DNA of 36,688 nucleotides from SAR324 cluster bacterium (GCA_022574555.1 JACZRV010000028.1:1-36688), one strand, 5' to 3'; counted from the stretch's first letter, positions 8,820 through 18,141 are shown. Made by a program: numbers and translations. Notes: generated by a model from the letters alone, not told the origin.

Positions 8820-8951
8820 AGGATGATCGAATTTTCCATCTGCAATGGAACGGAGAGGGGTCGATTATGTAACTGAAGCGGTAGTTATATCATTCGGTGA
8901 GATTTTGTGCGATTTAGTGGGGTTTCTCAAACATGGGCAAGGTGAGACGAA

Positions 8952-11900
8952 GTGCAGACTGCGGAGTTAATTGAACGCTTAGGGTACGACCAGTCGTCAA
9001 ATTTCTTGCCTGTCGAGCGACTGGGCGACTTGCCAGAGCATGCTCACGTATTTCGTCGTGCCGTCAAATCCTGTGCCCTGAAAGGGGTCTTTGTGCTGAG
9101 GGGTCTGCGGGAGAGGACGAAGGGCGTGGCTGTCCCCGTCGTCTATGTCGCAGAAGCCGAGTCATACGAGGAAGCCGACCGCCTCCATCGCCGTGTATGG
9201 AACCAGAACGTCGTTCCGTTTCTTCTGGTCCGTACGCCGCTAGGCGTGCGGCTTTACTCGGGTTTCAATTATGGGGTTCCCCCGCCCGGCACGACCGACA
9301 GCCAGCAACGCGGTGTTCTGGAAGCGGCGGTGGACTTCAACGAGGTCCATGATCGGTTAAGCGAGTTTCGCGCGAACGCAATCAACGACGGATCGCTGTG
9401 GCGCAAATGGGGGAAACAAATCGATCCCTCCCGCCGCGTCGACTGGCACTTGTTGAACAATTTAAAGCAGTTGGGCTCGAAGCTTCGAAAGGACCTGGAT
9501 CCCGAAGTTGCACATGCGCTGATCGGCAAGTTCGTCTACCTCAGCTACTTGCGTGACCGCGACCACCTCTCCGACCGCCGGCTCGAGGATTGGAATATTG
9601 ACCTCCGGTGCGCCTTTGGCCGCAATGCAACCATCAAAGAGTTTCGCCGTGTTGTGGACAAGGTTGACGACTGGCTGAACGGTTCAGTGTTCCCCCTGCG
9701 GTTCTCTGGCATTTCGGCCCCGACGGTCGAGCACGTTAGACAAGTGGCCTCGGTTTTCCTTGGAGACGAGCCTGAAACGGGCCAACTTCACCTCGACTTC
9801 AGTCCCTATGATTTCTCGCATATCCCGATCGAGACGTTGTCTGTTATCTACGAGCAGTTTCTAGCCTACGAAGGCAAGAAGCGAAAGGCGGGTGCGTACT
9901 ATACGCCGATAGCGCTCGTAAACTTCATGCTTGCCGAGTTGGACAACCATCATCCATTAAAAAATGGCATGCGTGTTCTCGATCCCGCCTGCGGGTCAGG
10001 GGCGTTTCTGGTTCAGTGCTATCGTCGTCTCATCGAGCGAGAGATGCTCCGAAAAGGGGGCCAGATGCTCCGCCCCGTTGAATTGCGGAATATCCTCGTC
10101 CGGCATATTTTTGGGGTCGACAACGACGGGAACGCCTGCCGGGTAGCCGAATTCAGTTTGATTCTCACGATGCTCGATTATATTGAACCCCCAGACCTGC
10201 AAAGAACACCTACGTTCAAGCTCCCAGTCCTCAGCGAACATAACATCTTCGAAGGAGACTTTTTCGACGGCGAAGCCGGTTGGAACCGTCAACTCAAGGG
10301 CACAACATTCGACTGGATCGTCGGGAATCCACCCTGGATCTGCGCGAATCCGAAATCAGCCGACGCTGCCGATAAGTTTGCCCTTCGATGGATGAAGGAT
10401 CATAAGGACCAATGCCCCGTTACGGGAAATCAAGTTGCCGAGGCATTTGCGTGGAAGGTGGCTGAGCACTTGAGCCCGCGAGGCATCGTGGGATTGCTGA
10501 TACCCGCGATGAGTCTGTTCAAGAATCAGCGCGCATTTCGCCAAAGCTTCTTTCGGCAGATGGATGTCCAATTTGTCGCCAACTTCACGAACCTCAAGGA
10601 GGTCTTGTTCGCGGGACGGTCGCGTTTACCAGCAGCCATGATCATGTACGCCCCCGCGAGTATATCCCGCTTTACGTCAAGACGAAGTGTCCTCGTGTTT
10701 TCCCCTCTGGTCATCAATCAAGAAGCCAATCGGGTAAATAAACCGGGAGGACGCAAGGAGACGTGGGCAATAACTATTAATGGGAGTGAGTTACGCGATC
10801 TGGATCAAGCCAGGATCGCGGAAGGAAGCAACCTTCCCTGGAAAATTGCGATGTGGGGTTCCACACGGGATCAAAAGCTGCTGGAACGGATCGCCAGCCA
10901 GTTTCCCTCATTCGAGGAGTTCGCCGAAAGACGGAAATTGAAAGTCCATCAAGGCATTGAATTGCGCGAAAAGAACAACGGATCTTCAGAACAACTCGAC
11001 GCCATTCCAGAGGTCGCCGGGAAACTTGAACTTGACACCGAGGTTTTGAGCGGGCTCGGACAGATCTACGCCTTTCCCCCTGGGGCTCTCAATCCGGTTT
11101 CATCGGGACGATCGTTTTTGCGAAAAAGAGGAGGGAGAAAAGGTTTAGAAATAAACAAACCGCCGCACATCATCGTTAGCGCAGCCACTAAATTTGCCGT
11201 TTTCAGTGACACATTCCTCGTCGTTCCACCGCGTCAGATCGGCGTGGCGGGAGGCGCCGAACAGGAAGAAATGCTGCGGGCTTGTGCCGTTTACCTGGGC
11301 TCGCAATTCGTCCGGTATCACCAGTTCCTGACATCGTCACGACTAGGAGTTGTTAAAGGAAGCAGTACACTCGCAGCCTTCCGAAAAATCCCGACGCCAC
11401 TCGCCGATCTCGACAGCAGAGAGATTCGCCGACTGGCCGAGTTTCAACGGGCTTTGGCCGCCGAGTCGAGAGAGATGTGGGAATACAATTCCGACAATCT
11501 AAAGCAACAGACCGTAGTAAAGCGTTCTCCCCGAATCCAAGAAATCGAGCGAAATGTTGAAGACGCGGTTTCCAATGCACTGGGTTTGAGTGAAAGGGAT
11601 CGATGCCTGATTGACGATCTCGTCGGTGTTCGCATGCGTTTGGTTGACGGACAAGTCGCTAGTGAGGCCATTAGAGCACCGTCAGATTCCGAGATGACCG
11701 ACTATGCCGAAGCCCTGCGGATAGAACTCGATGAGTTTCTGGGATCCGAGTCGGGGTTGTCTCATCGCGTTTCGGTGGTGCGTAGCAACTTGTCAGCGAT
11801 GATAGAAATCGAGCTTTTAAACTCTCCGAGGCCACTACCCGTCACTCGAATAATGCACGCTGACGAGCCCACGGCGGAGGAACTCAATCGAATGCAGGTC

Positions 11901-12074
11901 AAACTCTCGCGTGGACACGAACAGTGGTTGTACTTTGACCGCAACCTCTTTCTCCACCGCGATGACCGCAGTTACATCTTCAAACCGATGGAAAGGATTT
12001 GGTGGCTTCGGTCCCAAGCATTACAAGATGCCGACGAGGTTTTGGCCACCGCGCTTGTTCCCGGAGACCAGTGA
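8952..12074 (+). CDS. Eco57I-like N6-adenine DNA methyltransferase (type IIG-like)
   Basis: A 1040-residue protein from a GTG preceded by GGTGA. After an N-terminal region of about 300 residues comes YYTP (about residue 315), the SAM-binding motif I VLDPACGSGAFLV (about residue 341) and the catalytic NPPW (about residue 459), which define an amino-methyltransferase of the Eco57I/type IIG class. The C-terminal half (about 600-1040) probably holds target recognition and helical spacers. No clear PD-(D/E)XK or helicase motif is visible within it. The partner gene follows with no gap (TGA then ATG). The two are probably a restriction or other defence module, with specificity unknown. Confidence 0.85.
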   Translation: MQTAELIERLGYDQSSNFLPVERLGDLPEHAHVFRRAVKSCALKGVFVLRGLRERTKGVAVPVVYVAEAESYEEADRLHRRVWNQNVVPFLLVRTPLGVRLYSGFNYGVPPPGTTDSQQRGVLEAAVDFNEVHDRLSEFRANAINDGSLWRKWGKQIDPSRRVDWHLLNNLKQLGSKLRKDLDPEVAHALIGKFVYLSYLRDRDHLSDRRLEDWNIDLRCAFGRNATIKEFRRVVDKVDDWLNGSVFPLRFSGISAPTVEHVRQVASVFLGDEPETGQLHLDFSPYDFSHIPIETLSVIYEQFLAYEGKKRKAGAYYTPIALVNFMLAELDNHHPLKNGMRVLDPACGSGAFLVQCYRRLIEREMLRKGGQMLRPVELRNILVRHIFGVDNDGNACRVAEFSLILTMLDYIEPPDLQRTPTFKLPVLSEHNIFEGDFFDGEAGWNRQLKGTTFDWIVGNPPWICANPKSADAADKFALRWMKDHKDQCPVTGNQVAEAFAWKVAEHLSPRGIVGLLIPAMSLFKNQRAFRQSFFRQMDVQFVANFTNLKEVLFAGRSRLPAAMIMYAPASISRFTSRRSVLVFSPLVINQEANRVNKPGGRKETWAITINGSELRDLDQARIAEGSNLPWKIAMWGSTRDQKLLERIASQFPSFEEFAERRKLKVHQGIELREKNNGSSEQLDAIPEVAGKLELDTEVLSGLGQIYAFPPGALNPVSSGRSFLRKRGGRKGLEINKPPHIIVSAATKFAVFSDTFLVVPPRQIGVAGGAEQEEMLRACAVYLGSQFVRYHQFLTSSRLGVVKGSSTLAAFRKIPTPLADLDSREIRRLAEFQRALAAESREMWEYNSDNLKQQTVVKRSPRIQEIERNVEDAVSNALGLSERDRCLIDDLVGVRMRLVDGQVASEAIRAPSDSEMTDYAEALRIELDEFLGSESGLSHRVSVVRSNLSAMIEIELLNSPRPLPVTRIMHADEPTAEELNRMQVKLSRGHEQWLYFDRNLFLHRDDRSYIFKPMERIWWLRSQALQDADEVLATALVPGDQ

Positions 12075-12734
12075 ATGGCCAACCGAGACAAGGCCCAAAA
12101 AGGACCGCAACTGTCGAGAACGGCTGAAGCCTATCGTTTGAGTTTTGTGAAGAATGTCCACAGCTTGGTCGCATCTGGATTCGCTCGCCTCGACGCACCA
12201 AAATTAGTATCGAGCGAGGAACCTGACATTACCGGGCTGTTGGTCGATGCAATCCGCGCGTACGTCCAGAGTCCGCGGGCGCCAGCCTGGGCGGTTCATT
12301 TTGCAATTCACGACGACCCACCGTTGAGTACGGGCGTTAAGCTCGGGAAGCGCCGCCCGCGCGTCGATATTGAGTTTGAGCGAACTCAGGCAGGAAAGAG
12401 GCCCAGATTTCAGTTTGAGGCCAAACGATTGTACAATCATAGTGGCGTGGCCGAGTACACAGGAAAAGACGGGCTCGGCTGTTTCATCTCAGGTCGGTAT
12501 GCTGCGGGCCATCCCGATGCCGGGATGCTGGGGTACGTTCAATCCGAATCGGTTTCCGCCTGGACAGTAAAGGTCCAGAAGGGGCTGGATAACGATAGAA
12601 GGAAGTTTCGTATTAAGGTAAACGGCCCTATCTGGACGCAGAGCAAATTTGGTAGTCATTCTGTATACTGCTCTGTTCACCGACGCAGATCTGGACCGAT
12701 TTCGGTCTACCACAGTTTCCTCAAGTGTTGCTGA
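12075..12734 (+). CDS. PD-(D/E)XK-like partner of the methylase (putative nuclease)
   Basis: A 219-residue protein whose ATG directly follows the methylase stop. The N-terminal half is helical. The centre has RPRVDIEFE (Asp98) and, 17 residues on, FQFEAKRLY (Glu115-Ala-Lys117), a D...ExK arrangement like PD-(D/E)XK nucleases. Downstream are EYTGKDGLGCFISGRYAA and AGMLGYVQSE. This would supply the cutting activity that the methylase appears to lack. Nuclease assignment is inference from the motif. The C-terminus (GPISVYHSFLKCC) looks complete. Confidence 0.6.
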   Translation: MANRDKAQKGPQLSRTAEAYRLSFVKNVHSLVASGFARLDAPKLVSSEEPDITGLLVDAIRAYVQSPRAPAWAVHFAIHDDPPLSTGVKLGKRRPRVDIEFERTQAGKRPRFQFEAKRLYNHSGVAEYTGKDGLGCFISGRYAAGHPDAGMLGYVQSESVSAWTVKVQKGLDNDRRKFRIKVNGPIWTQSKFGSHSVYCSVHRRRSGPISVYHSFLKCC

Positions 12735-12838
12735 AAGGGGGCGTACCATGGACAAAGTATAGATCGCTATCCTGAGAAAGTTCATCCTCCCGACCGTTCT
12801 TTACCTCCAAAATGGCGTTTGGCCGAGTATCTTTCTTC

Positions 12839-12931
12839 CAAAAAATCCCCCAACTCCGACGCAGGTCGCTGGTTTTCTCCAGATTTCCCCCAGTTGTGTA
12901 CGGATTAGGACAGTTTCCCCAGGTTCCCCCA
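12839..12931. repeat. Three irregular C5 repeats at about 39-40 bp spacing
   Basis: CCCCCA occurs at 12847, 12887 and 12926, the last two inside similar blocks (TTTTCTCCAGATTTCCCCCA and TTTCCCCAGGTTCCCCCA). The block lies between the methylase partner and the 3' end of tRNA-Arg. It may be a decayed repeat or integration-associated sequence. Apart from this, 12735-12976 holds nothing I can call. Confidence 0.35.
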
Positions 12932-12976
12932 ACGTCAATCGTTATTTGGCTAAGCGCTAAGTAACTGTAATTATAG

Positions 12977-13050
12977 CGCGTCCGGGCGGACTTGAACCGC
13001 CGGCACCTGGTTTCGAAGACCAGTGCTCTATCCAGCTGAGCTACGGACGC
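12977..13050 (-). tRNA. tRNA-Arg (anticodon TCG)
   Basis: A full cloverleaf reads on the minus strand. The acceptor GCGTCCG pairs with CGGACGC, the D-arm contains GCTCAGCTGGATAGAGC, the anticodon stem CTGGT/ACCAG encloses a loop with TCG, and the T-arm contains GGTTCAAGTCC. The discriminator is G and CCA is not encoded. It would decode CGA arginine codons. Its 3' end faces the methylase module, the usual orientation when an island integrates into a tRNA 3' end. Confidence 0.93.
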
Positions 13051-13316
13051 GGGCATTAATTGGCGAGGCGGGTGGCGGTGATTTTCGTGGAGCCCAAAGT
13101 GGGGAACGGGTATATCGGGGATTGGCGGCGGCCATCCGGCCCGGCCAGGGCGCGGCTCGCCTCTCTTAATTGAACACAAGTAGACCACACGATCATGACC
13201 AGTACAAGCCAGTGCGGAAACCATCGTCAATCGTCGGCGATCAATGCATCGACCCGAGGCCCCATGGCTTCAGGGCATGGCCACGACGGCTACGGTGAAT
13301 GCGGCGTGAAATCGGT

Positions 13317-15434
13317 TCAAATAACGGGAAGCTCGAAATAGAATGTGCTGCCCTCATTGGTCTCGCTGTACACGCCGATTTTTCCTCCGTGTTGTTCGAT
13401 GATCTCTTTGGAGATGGCCAACCCCAGCCCACTACCGCCTTTATCTTTTCTGTATGTGGAGTCCAACTGCTGAAACCTGCCGAACAGCTTGGATTGCTTT
13501 TCTGGTGCAATGCCCGGCCCCTGGTCCTGCACCGAAAAGCGGGCGCCGCCTTCAGCCGGTTGGCCGACTCCCACTTCGATTGTGCTGCCGCCGGGGGAAA
13601 ACTTGATGGCATTACCGACCAGATTACTGATGACTTGTATGATCCTGTCGCGATCTCCGGCGAAGTAGACCTCAGCATCCAATTTTTGAACGATCGTCAC
13701 CTCCGCCTCGACGGCCATCGGTGCCAATTCCGCTAAGACGGCCTTAGTAATGTTGCGCAAATCGACAGAACTCATGGACAACTCGTGCTTGCCATGTACA
13801 ATTTTCTCCAAGTCTAGAATGTCTCCGATCAAGCGAATGAGTCGATTGGTATTGGCTTCGGCAATCTGTAACAACTCGGCCGATTCCGGCGCCAGCTCCG
13901 TAATGATTTCATCGCTCAACAGTTTGAGTGAAGCACGGATGGAGGATAAAGGCGTGCGTAATTCATGGGCAACGATCGATACGAATTCACTTTTTAGCCG
14001 ATCCGTTTCTTTCAACGCGGTGATATCCCGGCAGATAAAAGAGAGATATTCGATTTCGCGGCGACTATTCTTATGGGCGATAAATATTTGCGATACCGGG
14101 ATGATATCACCGTTATTGCTGACCAGTTCCGCGTTGTTCGTTTTCCATACGCCATTTTCAACTGCCGACGGAATTCCCACGTCCATAAGCATATTTTGGG
14201 ACGCAGGTGTGTGATAGTCTGCTAAGGTACGTACTGAAATATCTTGACCAGGGTGCAACCCCAGCATTTTACGCCCTGCCTGGTTGATGAACGTAAGCCG
14301 CCCTTGCAGGTCACAGATACCGACCAGATCCGGAGTCGCCTCAAGGATAGAAACCACGCGAGCCTGCCCTTCTTCCGCCAACTTGCGATCGGTAATATTG
14401 AATATCGTCGCCTGGACGGCGGGTTCGCCGTCCCAATCGATCACTTTGGCCATGATCTCTACCCAGATCGGTTTACCGTCCTTGCGAACGCCTTGTACGG
14501 TGTATTGGGCCGGTGCATAGCGATCGCCCATCCGATCATCGTAGTATTCCTTAAGCCGCTGCGGTCCGGGAGACGTGGCCAATACGGATAGGTCACCCAG
14601 ATCGAGCACCTCCTGGGGAGACTTGTAGCCGAACATGGAAGCGAACGATTGGTTGACGAATTCCGGGCGGAAATTCTTGTGTACCACTATTCCTTGAATC
14701 GATCCCTCCGCAAGAATACGGTATCGCTCCTCACTCTTCTCGAGTTCCGCTACCAGTCTGAAAGTCTGGCCCAGTTTGGAGCGGAACGTTCGCCAAATGA
14801 TGGCGATCAGAAGGAAAACCAACGAAACGAAAATGACGCCTATGACGATGGTTTCCAGTTGGATCCATTTTAAGGATTCGGTCACACGCACCAGGTCCTG
14901 AAGCAGATTGTTGTAAGTGAGGGCATGCATTTCCTGGCTCAGCCTCACTGCACGATCCAGATTCGTTTGTACGATCGGTGCGAATACCGCCGGCTGTTCC
15001 AGCAATAGTTGAAAACTCGCGTCGATATCGCGGATCAAACGCTCGATTTCGGGAAATTTATTGATATCAGGGGATAATTCGCCTATCCCCTTACTCGTTT
15101 CACCTTCATCGATGATCTTTATCCGACTCCACACCAGATCCCACTGCAGGGTCAGTTCGGCGTGATCCTCAATTATCCCGGACTCCGCAATGGCGGCGAT
15201 TTCCACCTGGAAACGCAACATCTGACGTTGCAGCTGAGCGATATCCCATACGTCCAAACCATGCGGCTGCGCGCTAACGGTCTGATCGATGGCGTAATAC
15301 TGGCGATAAGTCAGCCAGCCGTTGACCCCCAATGCGACCAGAACGGCAAAAGCGACCACCCATCCAATCCATGGCAGCTGCGCCCAACTGATTTTCGCGG
15401 ATTCTTCGTGTGAAGGACTTTTCTGGTGGGACAT
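13317..15434 (-). CDS. Membrane sensor histidine kinase with two PAS domains
   Basis: About 705 residues from the ATG at 15434, chosen because GAGG precedes it and it lies 16 nt after the upstream gene; a TTG at 15464 would overlap that gene. Order: membrane segment (residues about 15-38), periplasmic helical sensor (about 40-185), second membrane segment (about 190-212), PAS1 (about 235-350), PAS2 (about 357-475), HisKA with AHELRTPLSS (His490), and a C-terminal HATPase with NLVGNAIKFS, VQDQGPGI and GSGLGLAIS. It probably autophosphorylates and passes phosphate to a regulator not encoded nearby. It is co-transcribed with the exported molybdopterin-fold protein, which may act as its periplasmic partner. 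Confidence 0.92.
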   Translation of the reverse strand: MSHQKSPSHEESAKISWAQLPWIGWVVAFAVLVALGVNGWLTYRQYYAIDQTVSAQPHGLDVWDIAQLQRQMLRFQVEIAAIAESGIIEDHAELTLQWDLVWSRIKIIDEGETSKGIGELSPDINKFPEIERLIRDIDASFQLLLEQPAVFAPIVQTNLDRAVRLSQEMHALTYNNLLQDLVRVTESLKWIQLETIVIGVIFVSLVFLLIAIIWRTFRSKLGQTFRLVAELEKSEERYRILAEGSIQGIVVHKNFRPEFVNQSFASMFGYKSPQEVLDLGDLSVLATSPGPQRLKEYYDDRMGDRYAPAQYTVQGVRKDGKPIWVEIMAKVIDWDGEPAVQATIFNITDRKLAEEGQARVVSILEATPDLVGICDLQGRLTFINQAGRKMLGLHPGQDISVRTLADYHTPASQNMLMDVGIPSAVENGVWKTNNAELVSNNGDIIPVSQIFIAHKNSRREIEYLSFICRDITALKETDRLKSEFVSIVAHELRTPLSSIRASLKLLSDEIITELAPESAELLQIAEANTNRLIRLIGDILDLEKIVHGKHELSMSSVDLRNITKAVLAELAPMAVEAEVTIVQKLDAEVYFAGDRDRIIQVISNLVGNAIKFSPGGSTIEVGVGQPAEGGARFSVQDQGPGIAPEKQSKLFGRFQQLDSTYRKDKGGSGLGLAISKEIIEQHGGKIGVYSETNEGSTFYFELPVI

Positions 15435-15450
15435 GCGCCTCGGCCTTGAT

Positions 15451-16143
15451 TCATTCAAAAGCAATTTCCTTTAACTGCCAGATCCATTTACCTTGATGGG
15501 CGGGTCCTGCCAATTCTTCGAATACATGATTGGGGTACACGATCCATATGGGGCCTTTGTCCCGGATGCTCATATATTTGCCGTTCAATTTGAGAGCCAG
15601 TACCACTGGCCATCGCCGCAGGTCCTCGATAGGGATGCGAACCACGTAATCGTTGAGCGCGGTGGCCCTAATCGTGGTGGCCCGATCCGGTACGCCCACC
15701 GCATCCAAAAACGCCGATCCGAGTACCCCCTCGTATGTCATCGGTTCCTTGTACCACCGGTTTTTCGAGGTGAATCGCACCAGCCCGATCCGCTCCAATG
15801 TGGCGATGTCGAACTCGATGTTTCCGCTGTCGGTGTTGCCGGCCGTGGCTCCCACAACAGTCAAAACGACACTCTTTCCGGGGCGCGGAATCGGTTCGGT
15901 GGATTTTAACGAGGGCAGCGAGACCCGCTCGTAATGTGGGGAATCGGACCCCGAAACCGTCAACGCCGCAGGCCCGCAGATCAACGAAATACCAACAGCG
16001 AATCTCAATATCCAGCGGCTCGCCCGCGCGAAATTGGGTAGTCGAGAGCAGGACAAAGGGTGATCGTCTTCAAGCGGAATGGCCAAGGTTGCGGGCTGGT
16101 CGTATTTGGCGGTTTGCGCCAAGCCAACATTGATCGGAATCAT
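15451..16143 (-). CDS. Exported protein of the sulfite-oxidase/molybdopterin-binding fold
   Basis: A 230-residue protein with an N-terminal hydrophobic segment around residues 44-62 (WILRFAVGISLICGPAALTV). The mature part includes LTVVGATAGNTDSGNIEFD, YEGVLGSAFLDAVG, DYVVRIPIEDL and IRDKGPIWIVYPNH, matching small members of the oxidoreductase molybdopterin-binding family. The mature domain has no cysteine, so the usual Mo-ligand Cys is absent and redox activity is doubtful. It lies 16 nt upstream of the kinase start in the same direction, consistent with a periplasmic sensing pair. A perfect inverted repeat lies just upstream. Confidence 0.7.
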   Translation of the reverse strand: MIPINVGLAQTAKYDQPATLAIPLEDDHPLSCSRLPNFARASRWILRFAVGISLICGPAALTVSGSDSPHYERVSLPSLKSTEPIPRPGKSVVLTVVGATAGNTDSGNIEFDIATLERIGLVRFTSKNRWYKEPMTYEGVLGSAFLDAVGVPDRATTIRATALNDYVVRIPIEDLRRWPVVLALKLNGKYMSIRDKGPIWIVYPNHVFEELAGPAHQGKWIWQLKEIAFE

Positions 16144-16158
16144 AGTAGCACCCCGGTG

Positions 16159-16184
16159 ATATTCCTAGACGACAATAGGAATAT
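16159..16184. promoter_or_regulatory. Perfect 9-bp inverted repeat, candidate operator
   Basis: ATATTCCTA and TAGGAATAT are separated by 8 bases. The repeat lies 16-41 bases before the start of the molybdopterin-fold gene, where a repressor or activator of the gene-kinase operon would bind. A transcript hairpin is the alternative. Confidence 0.45.
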
Positions 16185-17117
16185 TGATATAAGTCAGCGT
16201 GCATGCGCTTTGTCAAGCCAAGCATCATGGAATCGTAAACCGGTTCTCAACGAAGCCAATTAAATAATACGTAAAATATACAATATTCCGATAAGCGAAC
16301 AAGATTACTATCTCACACTTTGTATGAACCCGCAAACGGTTCCGAAACAAAAATTTTTAATTTCAATATTCGTCTCATAGTATTTAAGCCATAAAATACG
16401 GCTATGGCGAAGATAACACGCCGACCGTGATCAGAGGTGAGCCACCTCTTTTTACCGAAAAAGGTGAGCCCGATAATTTCGTTCCCTTCGCCAGAGATGA
16501 TGACTTAGAATTGCCATCCTTTTCCAATGTAAACATGCCGCCGTGGACGACGTTTGATAAGAATATGTAAGAATGATTGGTAGGCCTGCTGAGGCACAGG
16601 TGGACGCAAGCGAATATATTATCATCCGTGCGAATGCTCTGGGGAGGTTAGCGAACAAACTGATTGGTGGAGACCGTCCGTTCTCCAAACACCAGCGCCG
16701 TCACGAACGAAACGACGGCGACACCGCGGGGCGGGTCTCGGTTGTCTGAAACTCTCATTCCACTGAACATCAATGCGGTATCGTTCTGGTCACGGCCAGG
16801 GTCAGCTACCCGACCGTGGCCGCGCTGCCGCCGTACAAGGGAGAGGAGAACCAGGTTGCTCGCCCGGAGGCGCCATTGGGCCAGCAATCCCGGATTGCGC
16901 CTTTCATCTAATCGGGGCGGCGGTCGCCCCGGATTTCGCCAAATATCCAATGGGAATTGTGGCCTGTGGTGCTCCAAGCGGCCTCGGCACATTGCGGCGG
17001 GCAATCGGGTTTAGATAGGATGTCATGGAGCGGACGCTGGTAGGCGCTCTTGGTACTGTTTTGCGTTTCGCTGCCGTATGCATGCAAGATGATACAACAC
17101 CTTCTTGGAGTACCACC
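16185..17117. other. Long stretch without a recognisable gene
   Basis: The left half (to about 16640) is AT-rich and has no convincing reading frame. The right half (16660-17010) is GC-rich with overlapping open frames on both strands. None has a family-like sequence or a ribosome site. It may be a decayed gene, but I cannot name it. The end of the stretch carries the ribosome site of the gene at 17118. Confidence 0.4.
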
Positions 17118-17807
17118 ATGAATATTGAGGATCGTTTGCGTCGCGTCGAGCGGCAGTGCCGTATCTACCGGCATTTGTTCGTATTTGCCGGTTTGATGGT
17201 CATCGCCATGATCGTTTGGGGCCAAACGAAGCCCATTCCGCAGGTGATTTCGGCACGGATATTCAAGCTCATCGGAGAAAACGGTGCAGTTTCAGCCGAT
17301 CTGCGGATGCATACCATTCGGGGTGTGGATAGAAATGTGCCATTACTGAAGTTCTATAGGGGTTCAGGTGAAAATATCGTCACCATCGGTGAAAGTTTCG
17401 GTGGTGAAGGCTATGCCCATTTCACCGCATCCGATGACGTCGCCAAGACACACGGGTCGGGACGCCTGTGGCTGGGCATCGATCCCTATCAGCACGCCAA
17501 AATCACCTTGGACGAGGGTATGCACCGAAGCCCGGTGGTCAGCCTGTCATCGTCGGCGATAAAGCCCGCAATCGCCGTCGGCGCCATTGATCGCCATCCG
17601 GATGACGGGGCCGATCCATTCGAAATAATGGCCAACAACAATGTGCTGGAGTTGCGGGTGGTTGACGGCGTCGGACGACTGATATTCATCGTTGGTGACG
17701 GGACGGAATTGACGACGACCCGAGTCAATATCGACGGGCGTGGCGCACTGAGGGTCTGCCACCCAAGCGAAATCGAGTGCAAGAATATTCAGCTTGCGGA
17801 CGATTGA
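17118..17807 (+). CDS. Unknown single-pass membrane protein with a beta-rich outer domain
   Basis: 229 residues from the ATG at 17118, which has GGAG 9 nt upstream; an in-frame upstream start at 17025 lacks these features. The short basic N-terminus (MNIEDRLRRVERQCRIYRHL) is followed by one membrane segment (FVFAGLMVIAMIVWG). The rest looks beta-rich with short repeats of the kind ARIFKLIGENGAVSADL, LRVVDGVGRLIFIVGDG and VNIDGRGALRVC. No family is recognised with confidence. The repeated G-x-x-R/A pattern suggests a beta-helix or beta-sandwich facing the periplasm. It stands alone between gene-poor regions. Confidence 0.65.
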   Translation: MNIEDRLRRVERQCRIYRHLFVFAGLMVIAMIVWGQTKPIPQVISARIFKLIGENGAVSADLRMHTIRGVDRNVPLLKFYRGSGENIVTIGESFGGEGYAHFTASDDVAKTHGSGRLWLGIDPYQHAKITLDEGMHRSPVVSLSSSAIKPAIAVGAIDRHPDDGADPFEIMANNNVLELRVVDGVGRLIFIVGDGTELTTTRVNIDGRGALRVCHPSEIECKNIQLADD

Positions 17808-17843
17808 TCACGGATCGATAGCGACGAATGAATCGATAATAGG

Positions 17844-17858
17844 ATCGCGCAGCGCGAT
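17844..17858. terminator. 15-bp palindrome after the unknown membrane gene
   Basis: ATCGCGC and GCGCGAT flank a single A, 37 bases after the stop at 17807. It could form a compact hairpin that protects or ends the transcript, but no T-run follows, so the call is weak. Confidence 0.25.
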
Positions 17859-17897
17859 GTCCTGATGGAAACACCGCGCAAGGCCACCGAATGGGCG

Positions 17898-18140
17898 TTA
17901 TTCACATCCGCCAGTAAACGCGTACTCGTAGGCACCCATAGACCAGCCCTCGGCACCAAAATTGGAGGGGCCGGAGCAATCCAACGAGGTGGCGGTTCGG
18001 CTCGCACCAGCGATATCCACGGGCAGATCACTTCCGTCGACCGCGGCAGCGGCCTGGAAATTTATGGTCAGATCGAGCCCGCCCTCGAACACATCGGCTG
18101 GAGTCGAGATGGAGAGCATCCTGTCGCCGGCCTGAAGGGT
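17898..18140 (-). pseudogene. C-terminal remnant of a choice-of-anchor-Q/beta-helix surface protein
   Basis: About 80 codons ending in TAA, with FEGGLDLTINFQAAAAVDGS, LPVDIAGASR and WSMGAYEYAFTGGCE. The closing GAYEY pattern is characteristic of secreted right-handed beta-helix proteins with a choice-of-anchor-Q tail. The upstream part is missing: the frame runs directly into the terminal repeat of the insertion-sequence remnant at 18142. Insertion followed by deletion of the 5' part would explain it. Confidence 0.55.
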
Positions 18141-18141
18141 A

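Noticed and set aside
16648..17004. Open frame of 118 codons on the minus strand in the gene-poor stretch
   Set aside because: Arg/Pro-rich composition, open frames on both strands at the same place and no ribosome site; looks like a chance frame in GC-rich DNA.
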